This document shows, one piece after another, positions 26,834-35,295 of a DNA stretch of 37,148 nucleotides. The notes below the pieces were generated by a model. The model saw only the letters and a list, made by a program, of their open reading frames with translations, had not been told where the DNA came from and did no database searches. This DNA is from Thalassococcus halodurans (GTDB lineage: Bacteria > Pseudomonadota > Alphaproteobacteria > Rhodobacterales > Rhodobacteraceae), in contig CATNDK010000003.1 in NCBI GenBank assembly GCA_950096585.1, forward strand, positions 1 through 37,148, given 5' to 3'. How positions within the stretch are numbered: position 1 is the first letter of the stretch; every line of letters starts with the position of its first letter. Position numbers and translations under genes: made by a program.

Positions 26834-26984
26834 GGTAGTCTCCGTAAATTTACAAGTTTACTCTGTTCTCTCACCGCGTCGCTGCGTTCCGGGGTCTCTC
26901 ACATCCCTGCATCGCTGCGGTATGTCGCTATATGGCCTTCTGATTCCGGCAAGAATTGGGCCTGAATTAAGCGATTCCAAAAAA

Positions 26985-27013
26985 ATTTAACTTTCGAGCA
27001 GGTTTTTTCGCAA
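26985..27013 (-). promoter_or_regulatory. Candidate sigma70-type promoter for flp
   Basis: On the minus strand TTGCGA (27008-27013) and TTAAAT (26985-26990) are separated by 17 bp, each matching 4 of 6 consensus bases. It lies about 150 bp before flp in an AT-rich gap (26834-27181) between flp and the divergent transglycosylase gene. The same gap has TTGACA at 27098-27103 on the plus strand, without a well-spaced -10. Confidence 0.3.
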
Positions 27014-27181
27014 GGTGCTGAAAATAAAAGAATAAAAATGTATCTTTCGAGAAGTGCTAGTGTGAAAGGCCTTGGATTGAGGCAAATTTGGTTCGTTTTG
27101 ACACAATCTAAGGGCGTATGATGCGCGAAATCGTAAGTTGATGTACAATATGAGCAAAAGATAACGAGGCAGTCTTTAAGA

Positions 27182-28030
27182 ATGAAACCTATCTCATGGA
27201 TCGCCGCTGCGGTGCTGCTGCTTTCTAGCGTTTCACCGGCAGCCGTTGTCGCCCAAGAGGCGTCGTCGTTTCCCGAGTTTTCCGCAAAGCGTGTAAAACC
27301 GCCCAAGGCAGGCGCGACGAAACGTATCAATGTACAGATCGCTCCACGCGCGAATCCCGCTGTCGCGCCGCCGCCTGTTTCAAACGCAGTGCCTGTCGCG
27401 GCTGCGACGGCCACGCCCAAAACGCCCACTGCCGGTGATGCGCGATACGCGTGGTATTGGAATGTTGTGTCGTCTGGTTTGGAAGATACCGGTCCTCACA
27501 GGCTTGATCCGGCGCTTGTCGCGCTGCGATCCGGTCCGGAAGGGGCGGCTGTGTCTGCGCCCCGCCTGCAAGACATTCAGGATATCGCCGCCCGCTACGG
27601 TGTCGATCTGCTGCGCCATAGCGTGGGGACAGATGTGTCGCCTGCTTTGGCGTTGGCTGTCATGGTTGTTGAATCCGGTGGCCGCGTGGATGCCGTCAGC
27701 TCTGCAGGTGCGCAGGGGTTGATGCAGCTAATGCCCGCGACGGCGGAGCGGTTCGGGGTTTCGAACGCAATGGATGCCTCTGACAATATCAAAGGCGGAA
27801 TCGCTTTCCTCGACTTTCTTATGAAGAAGTTCGAAGGCGATCCGATCCTTGTTCTGGCTGGGTATAACGCGGGCGAGAATTCGATCGGGTCCAACGATGG
27901 CGTGCCGCCTTTTGTCGAAACCCGTGATTATGTGCCCAAGGTTCTTGCCGCATACGAAACAGCGCGCGGACTGTGTCGCACGCAGCCGATGCTGTTGTCA
28001 GACGGCTGCGTGTTCAACGTTTCTCAGTAA
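27182..28030 (+). CDS. Secreted lytic transglycosylase (SLT domain)
   Basis: This 282-residue protein has a signal peptide (about residues 1-24, cleaved near VVA-QE), a proline/alanine-rich linker (about 30-85) and a C-terminal SLT domain from about 130. The catalytic Glu is in VVESGG (Glu164), followed by GLMQLMP at 179-185 and AGYNAGE. Such enzymes cut the glycan strands of peptidoglycan in the periplasm. It is divergent from flp and its position beside a tad locus suggests opening of the wall for the pilus, although it could serve general turnover. Its stop overlaps the convergent stop of the D-2-hydroxyacid dehydrogenase gene by 7 bp. Confidence 0.9.
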   Translation: MKPISWIAAAVLLLSSVSPAAVVAQEASSFPEFSAKRVKPPKAGATKRINVQIAPRANPAVAPPPVSNAVPVAAATATPKTPTAGDARYAWYWNVVSSGLEDTGPHRLDPALVALRSGPEGAAVSAPRLQDIQDIAARYGVDLLRHSVGTDVSPALALAVMVVESGGRVDAVSSAGAQGLMQLMPATAERFGVSNAMDASDNIKGGIAFLDFLMKKFEGDPILVLAGYNAGENSIGSNDGVPPFVETRDYVPKVLAAYETARGLCRTQPMLLSDGCVFNVSQ

Positions 28031-29451
28031 GTGCCTTCGCGCAGGACCGCACCGGGGTTCATGATGCCATTGGGGTCAAGTGCGGCCTTGATGGCGCGCA
28101 TTGCCGCCAGTTTCACAGGATCACCATAGCGTTCCAAATCTTTGACCTTCAGGCGACCAATGCCGTGTTCGGCGCTGACCGATCCATCCATTTCATGCAC
28201 CAGATCATGGATCACACGTTTGATGTCGTCCCTTTGGTGTTCATGCTCTGCCCGCGAATGTCCGGGGGCAGGGAACACATTATAGTGCAGGTTGCCGTCA
28301 CCCACGTGGCCAAAGCAGTTCACACGGAACGCACCGACCGTTTCCAGCCGTTTGATGCCCTCGGGGATAAACGCCGGGATCGCCGACAACGGGATCGAGA
28401 TGTCGTGCGACGACACAGCACCGATCATGCGGTTCGCTTCGGGGATGCGTTCGCGTACGGCCCAGAAATCCTGTGCCTGCTGTTCCGACTGGGCAATCAG
28501 CCCGTCCGAGACGAGTTCTTGTTCTAGCGCGTCTCCAAACAGGGTTTCCAGCGCCTCTTGCGGATCAAGCCCACCTGACACGCCGATTTCGATCAGAACA
28601 GTCCATTCAGGGATGTCTGCAAACGGCAGGCGGACCTCGGGCAGGGTTTCGGCCAGAAAATCCATGCCCGTTCGGTGCATCAATTCAAACGCGCTGATGG
28701 TTTCGCCAAAGGTCGAACGCGCGAGAGACAGAAGCGATAGGGCGGCGGTGGGGTCCGTAACCACCAACATCGCTGTGCCGGTCTTTGCAGGGCGCGGCGA
28801 CAGGCGCAAGCTGGCGGCAGTGATGATGCCAAGGCTGCCTTCCGCCCCGATCAGCAGATTGCGCAGGTCATATCCTGTGTTGTCTTTGCGCAGGCGTTTC
28901 AGCCCGTGCCAGATTTCGCCATTAGGCAAGACGGCCTCAAGCCCGAGGCACAGTTCACGGGCATTGCCGTAGCGCAGCACATTCACGCCGCCGGCGTTCG
29001 TGGCCAGCAACCCACCGATGCGGGCCGATCCCTCGGATGCCAGTGACAGCGGGAACAGGCGATCAACGTCTGCGGCGGCGTCCTGAATAGTGCTTAGGAT
29101 TGCGCCTGCTTCGGCCACCAAAACGTTTTCATCCGGATAAACCGCACGGATTTTCATCATCCGTTCCAGCGACACCAACAGCGGCTTCGTCACTTCGGAC
29201 GGTGCAATCTGGCCACCGACCAATCCCGTGCCGCCACCATAGGGCACAAGACCGACCTGCGCTTCATTCGCCAGTTTGACCAGCGTCGCGACCTCTTCTG
29301 TCGTGCGGGGCATGGCGACGTGCGTGGCGGCACCCGTCCAGCGACCGCGCGGTTCTTCCTGAAAACGCGGCTCGGCCTCGCGGATCGTATCGGCGGGCAG
29401 TGCTTGGGTCAGGGTTTCCAGAAACGCGTCAGATGCAGGGTTCAGGGACAC
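28024..29451 (-). CDS. FAD-linked D-2-hydroxyacid dehydrogenase (GlcD / D-2-hydroxyglutarate dehydrogenase family)
   Basis: This 475-residue protein has an N-terminal FAD-binding PCMH domain (VGLVPYGGGTGLVGGQIAP, ASEGSARIGGLLATNAGG, GYDLRNLLIGAEGSLGIIT) and a C-terminal FAD_oxidase_C domain (CFGHVGDGNLHYNV, SAEHGIGRLKVKDL, KAALDPNGIMNPG). The family includes glycolate oxidase GlcD, D-lactate dehydrogenase and D-2-hydroxyglutarate dehydrogenase; the motifs do not tell them apart here. The start is a GTG with AAGGAA about 8 nt upstream. No glcE or glcF neighbours are present, which argues against a glycolate oxidase subunit. A role in re-oxidising D-2-hydroxyglutarate from HglS is an inference. 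Confidence 0.88.
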   Translation of the reverse strand: MSLNPASDAFLETLTQALPADTIREAEPRFQEEPRGRWTGAATHVAMPRTTEEVATLVKLANEAQVGLVPYGGGTGLVGGQIAPSEVTKPLLVSLERMMKIRAVYPDENVLVAEAGAILSTIQDAAADVDRLFPLSLASEGSARIGGLLATNAGGVNVLRYGNARELCLGLEAVLPNGEIWHGLKRLRKDNTGYDLRNLLIGAEGSLGIITAASLRLSPRPAKTGTAMLVVTDPTAALSLLSLARSTFGETISAFELMHRTGMDFLAETLPEVRLPFADIPEWTVLIEIGVSGGLDPQEALETLFGDALEQELVSDGLIAQSEQQAQDFWAVRERIPEANRMIGAVSSHDISIPLSAIPAFIPEGIKRLETVGAFRVNCFGHVGDGNLHYNVFPAPGHSRAEHEHQRDDIKRVIHDLVHEMDGSVSAEHGIGRLKVKDLERYGDPVKLAAMRAIKAALDPNGIMNPGAVLREGTY

Positions 29452-29487
29452 AGCGGGAATTCCTTATTCGGTGGTCCCTTTCACTTA

Positions 29488-29503
29488 GCCCGATATGTCG
29501 GGC
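29488..29503 (-). terminator. Small hairpin between MBL-fold and FAD-dehydrogenase genes
   Basis: GCCCGA-TATG-TCGGGC is a 6-bp stem with a 4-nt loop in the 66-bp gap. There is no T run on the minus strand, so termination would be weak. Confidence 0.3.
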
Positions 29504-29517
29504 AACCCAAGCTGTAG

Positions 29518-30351
29518 TTAATCTGACAACCACTGCGGTTCGAGAACGATAATTGTCGGGCGGTCGGGCAGGGTGGCCAGAGAGACCTCAAGGCTGCTGC
29601 GACCATCGCGAAGGATGACGAATTCATCCGAGACGTCGTTCAGGAAGCTGGTCAGGGCCATGCCGCTGAACCAATGCATCGGAATAATGATCCTGCTTTT
29701 CAGGCGTTCGATCACGCGGATCATGGCCGCACGTTCCATGGTAAAGCCGCCATCGACAGGAACCATCAGCACGTCCAACCGGCCCAAGGCCGCGTATTGT
29801 TCGTCGTTCGGTTCGTGGTGCAGGTGGCCCAGATGACCGATGCACAGGCCTTCGACCTCGAACACAAAGATCGAATTGCCGTTTTCCTCGACCCCGCCAA
29901 AGCCGGATCTGATATCGGTCGACACATTTCGCACCAGCATTTCACCCAGATCAAGATAGTGGTCGATCCCTTCGCCAAACTCGCCCCAGCCATTCAGCGG
30001 GTGGGCGATGGCCGGATCGGGGTTTGCTGTCCAATGGGTGTCATGGGCGTGGTTCATCGTGACAACATCGGGGATTAGCGTTGTGTTGCCGATGAAACCA
30101 GTGAAATCGGTGACGGCATTCAGCCCGCCTTGGGTCTGCAGCAAGAACGAGGCATGCGAGATATAGTGAAGGCGTACCGAAAATTCCGGCACAGGGTCCG
30201 TCCAGGACGCTTTGTGCACGTACTGCATCCATGGATTGGCGTCAGCAATGGCGATGCAATGGGACGGGCGCCGCGTGTCATCTGTTTGTGCGCTGGCTGT
30301 CAGCGCCGTGACTGCTGAAAAGACGAAAGTAAGAAGTGCTGAAATACGCAT
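29518..30351 (-). CDS. Periplasmic metallo-beta-lactamase-fold hydrolase
   Basis: This 277-residue protein has a signal peptide (about 1-21, cleaved near SAQ) and an MBL fold of the UlaG-like (beta-lactamase superfamily 3) type. The motif SHASFL (His66) is at the usual first-strand position. The metal motif reads NHAHDTHW, with His101, His103 and His106 but Asp at 104 rather than the classic position before the last His. Later elements are LGHLHH, VPVDGG and IPMHWF. Substrate is unknown. AGGAG lies 8 nt before the ATG. It is upstream of the FAD dehydrogenase on the same strand and separated from the GNAT gene by 67 bp. Confidence 0.82.
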   Translation of the reverse strand: MRISALLTFVFSAVTALTASAQTDDTRRPSHCIAIADANPWMQYVHKASWTDPVPEFSVRLHYISHASFLLQTQGGLNAVTDFTGFIGNTTLIPDVVTMNHAHDTHWTANPDPAIAHPLNGWGEFGEGIDHYLDLGEMLVRNVSTDIRSGFGGVEENGNSIFVFEVEGLCIGHLGHLHHEPNDEQYAALGRLDVLMVPVDGGFTMERAAMIRVIERLKSRIIIPMHWFSGMALTSFLNDVSDEFVILRDGRSSLEVSLATLPDRPTIIVLEPQWLSD

Positions 30352-30418
30352 GACCGGATCTCCTGTATAAAGAGTAGCCCTGTCAGTGCTCTTGGTTCCT
30401 CACAAAACCGTGTGCTGA

Positions 30419-31003
30419 TCAGCCGACGGTGGTTCGACCGCGACGGTCCATCCGGAGCGATGAATAAAGCACATGGGTCCGCCAGCGCCCGTTGATTTGC
30501 AAATAGCTTTGCGCGACGCCTTCGTATTTGAAGCCCGAGCTTTCCAGCAACGCGCGCGAGGCGACGTTTTCCGGCAGGCAAGCCGCTTCGATGCGGGACA
30601 GGTCCAACTTTTCATAGGCGTGGTGCACCATCGCCTGAATGGCTTCACGCATATACCCATGGCGGGCAAAGGGCTGGCCTGTCCAATATCCCAAAGTCCC
30701 ACATTGCGCGGGGCCACGGCGGATGTTGTCCAAGGTCAGTGCGCCGACCAGCGCATTGTCTTCGCGACGGATCAGGAACAGCGGAATGGCGCTGCCTGAT
30801 GCGATAGACCGGCTGGCCCAGTAGACACGGTTGGTGAACGACTTGCGGCTAAGATGATCAGCGGCCCATGTCGGTTCCCACGGGACCAGATAGTCACGAC
30901 TATCGGCACGCAGGGCCGTCCAAGGGCCAAAGTCAGAGTGCATAGGCGGGCGCAGCGTCAAACGCTCGGTTTCGATCCGGAGTTTGCGCCGCATTCCCAG
31001 CAT
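30419..31003 (-). CDS. GNAT family N-acetyltransferase (RimJ/RimL-like)
   Basis: This 194-residue protein starts with the RLTLRP motif of RimJ/RimL acetyltransferases and has the acetyl-CoA-binding region GYWTGQPFARHGYMREAIQAMV and the tail NVASRALLESSGFKYEG. The family acetylates ribosomal protein N-termini or small amines; the substrate here is not known. The ATG overlaps the stop of the M16 peptidase gene by one base (TGATG), so translation is probably coupled. A second ATG nine bases in, before RRKLR, is possible. Confidence 0.88.
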   Translation of the reverse strand: MLGMRRKLRIETERLTLRPPMHSDFGPWTALRADSRDYLVPWEPTWAADHLSRKSFTNRVYWASRSIASGSAIPLFLIRREDNALVGALTLDNIRRGPAQCGTLGYWTGQPFARHGYMREAIQAMVHHAYEKLDLSRIEAACLPENVASRALLESSGFKYEGVAQSYLQINGRWRTHVLYSSLRMDRRGRTTVG

Positions 31004-32265
31004 CAGGCCACCCGACGTTGTTCCAGCGCATCCAGCGTGGGCGCATCAGCGACAGGACCATAAAGCGCCATCGCGGACTTGGCCTTGCTGATCATGTCTT
31101 CACCAAAGGCCTGCACGTCGTCGGTCGTTACCGCATCAATCTTGGCAACGGTGTCTTCCAGCGGCGGTACCTTGCCCCAGATTTGCAGCATACGCGCCTG
31201 ACGTTCAGCGCGCGATGACGGGCTTTCCAACCCCATCAGCAGACCAGCCTTCATCTGGGTACGGGCGCGGTTGACCTCGGCCTCGGACATGTCCTGCGCA
31301 GCGCGCTTCATCTCGTCGATGGTGATTTCGGCCAGTTGGCCGACCTCTTCACCTGATGTGCCTGCGTAGATCGTGGTCATGCCGGTATCGGCATAGGCGC
31401 CGGACTGGGCAAAGATCGTATAGCACAGGCCGCGCTTTTCACGGATTTCCTGAAACAGACGCGAAGACATGCCGCCACCCAAAGCGGTGGTATAGATCTG
31501 CGCGGTGTAAAAGGCTGGGTCGCGGTAGCCCGGGCTTTCAAAGGCTAGCGCGAAATGGGCTTGTTCCAAAGCTTTGTCATGACGGGTTTCGCCGCCAGTG
31601 AAATGCGCAGGTTCCCATTCGTCGTTGCCATGTGGCGCGAGATGCCCGAACAGCGCCTCGGCCTGTTTGACCAATGCGTCGTGATCCACAGCACCGGCGG
31701 CAGACAGGATCAGACGGTCAGGGCCATAGTGTTGATCGACGAAACCCGCCAGATCATCGCGGCCAAAGGACTGCACCCGTTCGGAAGGGCCAAGGATCGT
31801 GCGGCCCATGGCCTGATCAGCGTATGCCTTTTCCTGAAGCCAATCGAAGATGATGTCGTCGGGTGTATCCAGCGACTGACCGATTTCCTGCAGGATCACA
31901 TGGCGCTCGGTCTCGATCTCTTTGGCGTCGAAAACGGGGTTCAACAGAATGTCGGAAATCACATCCAGCGCCAGACCACAGTCAGCAGCCAGAATACGCG
32001 CGTAATAGGCTGTCACCTCGCGCGAGGTGTAGGCATTGATATAGCCGCCCACATCTTCGATCTCTTCCGCGATCTGAAGCGCGCTGCGCGTTTTGGTGCC
32101 CTTGAACGCCATATGCTCAAGGAAATGCGCGATACCGTTCTGTTCGGGCCGTTCGTGCCGCCCACCGGCTGTTACCCAGATGCCAAGCGAAGCGGATTCC
32201 AGGCTTGGCATGTTTTCAGTAACAATTCGGAACCCGTTCGACAGGGTTGTGATTTCTACGCTCAA
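31003..32265 (-). CDS. M16 family zinc metallopeptidase (processing-peptidase-like)
   Basis: This 420-residue protein has the inverse zinc motif HFLEH at 47-51 (His47, Glu50, His51), preceded by TAGGRHERPEQNG, a distal Glu-rich segment (FDAKEIETERHVILQE) and two M16 domains; the C-terminal one has GGGMSSRLFQEIREKRGLCY. It resembles the mitochondrial processing peptidase beta subunit, from which alphaproteobacterial homologues are the bacterial relatives. The substrate is unknown. The start is TTG overlapping the thrC stop (TTGA), an unusual start that sets translational coupling. It is common next to thrC in this bacterial group, as I recall. Confidence 0.93.
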   Translation of the reverse strand: MSVEITTLSNGFRIVTENMPSLESASLGIWVTAGGRHERPEQNGIAHFLEHMAFKGTKTRSALQIAEEIEDVGGYINAYTSREVTAYYARILAADCGLALDVISDILLNPVFDAKEIETERHVILQEIGQSLDTPDDIIFDWLQEKAYADQAMGRTILGPSERVQSFGRDDLAGFVDQHYGPDRLILSAAGAVDHDALVKQAEALFGHLAPHGNDEWEPAHFTGGETRHDKALEQAHFALAFESPGYRDPAFYTAQIYTTALGGGMSSRLFQEIREKRGLCYTIFAQSGAYADTGMTTIYAGTSGEEVGQLAEITIDEMKRAAQDMSEAEVNRARTQMKAGLLMGLESPSSRAERQARMLQIWGKVPPLEDTVAKIDAVTTDDVQAFGEDMISKAKSAMALYGPVADAPTLDALEQRRVA

Positions 32266-33653
32266 GATGCGATCCGGTCTTTGATAAGGGTTTCCAGTGC
32301 CGTCAGGTCGTTGGCCGCGCGTGTGACGCGTTCATCGCGGTCGAACAGATCGGCCATGCGTTCGGGCAGGTCGGGGCGTATGCCGCTGGCCTTTTCCACC
32401 GCGTCGGGGAACTTGGCAGGGTGGGCCGTCGCCAACGTGATCATCGGGGTATCGCTGTTGCGCTGGTCTTCAGCCACTTTCACGCCGATGGCGGAATGCG
32501 GGCACAGCAGTTCGCCCATGCTCTGGTTCGCCATAGCAATGGTCGCCAGCGTTTCTTCCTCGGACACGCGGCCGGAGTCGAAATGTTCGCGCAAAGCCTG
32601 AAGCGCGCCTTGGCTGACGTTGAAGCCGCCACCGTTTTTCAACTCGTCCATCAACTGCGCCACGGCATTGCCGTCGCGGCCATAGGCATCAAACAGCGCG
32701 CGTTCGAAGTTCGAGCTGACCTGAATATCCATGGAGGGCGAAATCGACGGTGTGACGGTGTCAGTCACATAGCCGCCTGTCGACAGGCAGCGGTGCAGAA
32801 TGTCGTTCTGGTTGGTTGCAACCACCAGACGGTCGATCGGTAGACCCATCTTTTTGGCGATATAGCCGGCAAAGATATCGCCGAAGTTGCCTGTGGGCAC
32901 AGTAAAGCTGACCTTACGATCCGGCGCGCCAAGGCTGACGGCGGACGAGAAGTAATAGACCACCTGTGCCAAAACCCGTGCCCAGTTGATCGAGTTCACG
33001 CCTGCAAGGCGGACCTCGTCACGGAAGTCGAAGTGGTTGAACATGTCCTTCAGACGCGCCTGAAAGTCGTCAAAGTGACCGTCCAATGCGATGGCATGCA
33101 CGTTCGATTCCAATGGTGTCGTCATCTGGCGGCGCTGTACCTCGGACACGCGGCCATGGGGGAACAGGATGAACACGTCTACCGCATCCAGACCTTTAAA
33201 GGCCTCGATTGCGGCGGAGCCTGTGTCGCCCGATGTTGCACCTACGATGGTGACGCGTTCGCCACGACGTGTCAGCGCCTCTTGGAACAGCTGACCGATC
33301 AGCTGCATCGCAAAGTCTTTGAACGCGAGCGTCGGGCCGTGGAACAGTTCCAGCAGGAAGTGACCCGGTGCCAGTTGCACCAGCGGCGCGCGGGCGCCGT
33401 GGCCGAAACCAGCGTAGGCCTTGCTGATCAGATCGCCAAAGGTTTCGTCGCTAAAGCTGTCGCCAACAAAGGGGCGCATCACGCGGAAGGCAGTTTCTTC
33501 ATAGCTCAGGCCATGCAGCGCGCGGATGTCGTCGGCGGACATCGTCGGAATGGTTTCCGGAACATAAAGGCCGCCGTCGCGGGCCAAGCCCGACAGCATT
33601 GCATCTTCAAAAGTCAGAACCGGGGCGGAGCCGCGGGTTGAGACATATTTCAT
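32262..33653 (-). CDS. thrC: Threonine synthase
   Basis: This 463-residue PLP enzyme converts O-phospho-L-homoserine to L-threonine. The N-terminal motif MKYVSTRGSAP and LARDGGLYVPE are typical, the PLP lysine is in LAFKDFAMQ (Lys112), and the PLP phosphate region is TSGDTGSAA. The start at 33653 is chosen because it overlaps the surf1 stop (ATGA) and begins the conserved MKYVSTRG; an in-frame extension to 33737 would run through surf1. It heads the chain thrC, M16 peptidase, GNAT. Confidence 0.97.
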   Translation of the reverse strand: MKYVSTRGSAPVLTFEDAMLSGLARDGGLYVPETIPTMSADDIRALHGLSYEETAFRVMRPFVGDSFSDETFGDLISKAYAGFGHGARAPLVQLAPGHFLLELFHGPTLAFKDFAMQLIGQLFQEALTRRGERVTIVGATSGDTGSAAIEAFKGLDAVDVFILFPHGRVSEVQRRQMTTPLESNVHAIALDGHFDDFQARLKDMFNHFDFRDEVRLAGVNSINWARVLAQVVYYFSSAVSLGAPDRKVSFTVPTGNFGDIFAGYIAKKMGLPIDRLVVATNQNDILHRCLSTGGYVTDTVTPSISPSMDIQVSSNFERALFDAYGRDGNAVAQLMDELKNGGGFNVSQGALQALREHFDSGRVSEEETLATIAMANQSMGELLCPHSAIGVKVAEDQRNSDTPMITLATAHPAKFPDAVEKASGIRPDLPERMADLFDRDERVTRAANDLTALETLIKDRIAS

Positions 33654-34345
33654 AGCTCGGGTCCTTTCTGCGCACGCATGGTGCGAGCGATATAGACAGC
33701 GGTCATGAGCGTCCAGACCGCAGCAAGCGAAAACCATGTGATGGCGTATTGCAGGTGATCATTGGGAATGCCCTCGGTCGAGACAGGCAGGGGCATGATC
33801 CCTTGATCGGCGGGGGTTTCCTGTCTGGCGATGACCAGCAAAGGTTCGGTGCCCAGTTCTTCCGCCAGCGCGCCGATGTCACGGGCGAACCAGATGTTCT
33901 TGGCGGTGTCGTTTTCAGGGGTCGAACTGTTGCGATCATCGGGCCAGTGCAGGTTGCCCAGAATTTCGGTGTCGCCCAGACGGCGAATGGCGTCCTTGTC
34001 TTCCAGATCGACAAATCCACGATCGACCAGAACGGAGCGACCTGTGTCGGTGGTGAACGGTGCGATCACGCGGTAACCAGCGCCGCGGCGTTTGACCGAC
34101 ACCAGCACGTGTACCTCGCCATCGCCGTAGACGCCGGACAGGGACACAGGTTGGTATTTCTGTTCTGTCGGGTCGATCATCGTGGGCAGCGGTTCAGGCG
34201 CGCCGTCGATACGTGTTTCTATCTCGTTCAGAATGCCGCGCTTCCACTCAAGCCGCTGCATCTGCCACGTGCCCAGTGACAGCAGAATTGCGGTTCCGAT
34301 GACGCCGAAAAGGAGAGGAACGATAATACGGTTCAAAGCGCACAC
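33650..34345 (-). CDS. surf1: SURF1 family cytochrome oxidase assembly protein
   Basis: This 231-residue protein has an N-terminal membrane segment with GTAILLSLGTWQMQRLEWK, the SURF1 signature, a periplasmic domain (GEVHVLVSVKRRGAGYRVIAPF, VLVDRGFV) and a C-terminal membrane segment (YAITWFSLAAVWTLMTAVY). SURF1 helps insert heme a into cytochrome aa3 oxidase subunit I. It has no ATG near the conserved start; GTG at 34345 or TTG at 34336 are the candidates. It is separated from ctaE by a terminator, yet belongs to the same functional group. Confidence 0.92.
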   Translation of the reverse strand: MCALNRIIVPLLFGVIGTAILLSLGTWQMQRLEWKRGILNEIETRIDGAPEPLPTMIDPTEQKYQPVSLSGVYGDGEVHVLVSVKRRGAGYRVIAPFTTDTGRSVLVDRGFVDLEDKDAIRRLGDTEILGNLHWPDDRNSSTPENDTAKNIWFARDIGALAEELGTEPLLVIARQETPADQGIMPLPVSTEGIPNDHLQYAITWFSLAAVWTLMTAVYIARTMRAQKGPEL

Positions 34346-34404
34346 ATATTGGTTTGATCGTGTCTGGCGGTGTGTATCGCCCGATGACGGGCCTTTTCAA
34401 CCAT

Positions 34405-34428
34405 AAAGCCCGCCAAGTGGCGGGCTTT
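34405..34428. terminator. Bidirectional terminator after ctaE
   Basis: AAAGCCCGCC (34405-34414) and GGCGGGCTTT (34419-34428) form a perfect 10-bp stem with loop AAGT, 41 bp past the ctaE stop. It separates the cta operon from surf1-thrC. Confidence 0.82.
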
Positions 34429-34468
34429 TGGAATTGGTGTGGGGCTGTTGCCCGGTGGAGCCTAAGGC

Positions 34469-35269
34469 TTAGCCACCCCAGACGTAGACAGCTGCGAACA
34501 GGAACAGCCAGACAACGTCAACAAAGTGCCAGTACCAAGCCGCCGCTTCGAAGCCGATGTGCTTCTCGGCGGTGAAGTGACCCTTCATCAGGCGCAGAAG
34601 GCAGATGAACAGGAAGATGGTACCGATGATGACGTGCATGCCGTGGAAGCCTGTCGCCATGAAGAAGTTCGCACCGTAGATGTTGCCCGAGAAGCCGAAT
34701 GCAGCGTGGCTGTATTCGTAGGCCTGGAAGGCAGTAAAGATCAGACCCAGAACGATCGCGATGATCAGGCCGTTCTTCATGTCTTTACGGTTGTTTTCGT
34801 GAACCAGAGCGTGGTGAGCCCAAGTTGCAGCCGCACCGGAGCACAGCAGGATCAGTGTGTTGATCAGGGGCAGGTGCCACGGGTCGAATGTTTCGATGCC
34901 AACCGGCGGCCAAACACCGTCAACGGCCGGGGATTCCGGGCCCATCGGGTACATGGCGTGCTTAAAGAAGCTCCAGAACCATGCGAAGAAGAACATCACC
35001 TCGGACATGATGAACAGGATAAAGCCGTAACGCAGACCGATGCGGACAACCGGTGTGTGGTCGCCTACTTTGGATTCTGCGATGACCTCGGACCACCAAC
35101 CAAACATGGTGTAGAGGACGCCAATAAGGCCAATGAGGAACATCCAGGGGCCGGAGTCTTTCATCCACAGCACCGCGCCGAACAGCATGATGAATGCGGA
35201 TACGGACGCAACAAGCGGCCAGATCGATGGGCTCAGGATGTGATAGTCGTGGTTCTTTGCATGCGCCAT
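34469..35269 (-). CDS. ctaE: Cytochrome c oxidase subunit III
   Basis: This 266-residue integral membrane protein with about seven transmembrane segments is subunit III of aa3-type cytochrome c oxidase. Visible family features are [18 protein letters not shown] at the N-terminus, the [21 protein letters not shown] segment, [12 protein letters not shown], and [14 protein letters not shown] and [14 protein letters not shown] near the C-terminus. It is the last gene of the cta operon, followed by a strong terminator. Confidence 0.97.
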   Translation of the reverse strand: MAHAKNHDYHILSPSIWPLVASVSAFIMLFGAVLWMKDSGPWMFLIGLIGVLYTMFGWWSEVIAESKVGDHTPVVRIGLRYGFILFIMSEVMFFFAWFWSFFKHAMYPMGPESPAVDGVWPPVGIETFDPWHLPLINTLILLCSGAAATWAHHALVHENNRKDMKNGLIIAIVLGLIFTAFQAYEYSHAAFGFSGNIYGANFFMATGFHGMHVIIGTIFLFICLLRLMKGHFTAEKHIGFEAAAWYWHFVDVVWLFLFAAVYVWGG

Positions 35270-35295
35270 TTTTCAGGGTCCCTCGTTGGAAGGCA

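Noticed and set aside
26967-26992. Two TTAA elements in the flp upstream region, considered as a CtrA box
   Set aside because: They are spaced about 19 bp apart, not the 7 bp of the TTAA-N7-TTAA motif.
27098-27122. TTGACA (27098-27103) with TATGAT (27117-27122) as a promoter for the transglycosylase gene
   Set aside because: The spacer is 13 bp, too short for a sigma70 promoter; no other -10 with good spacing is seen.
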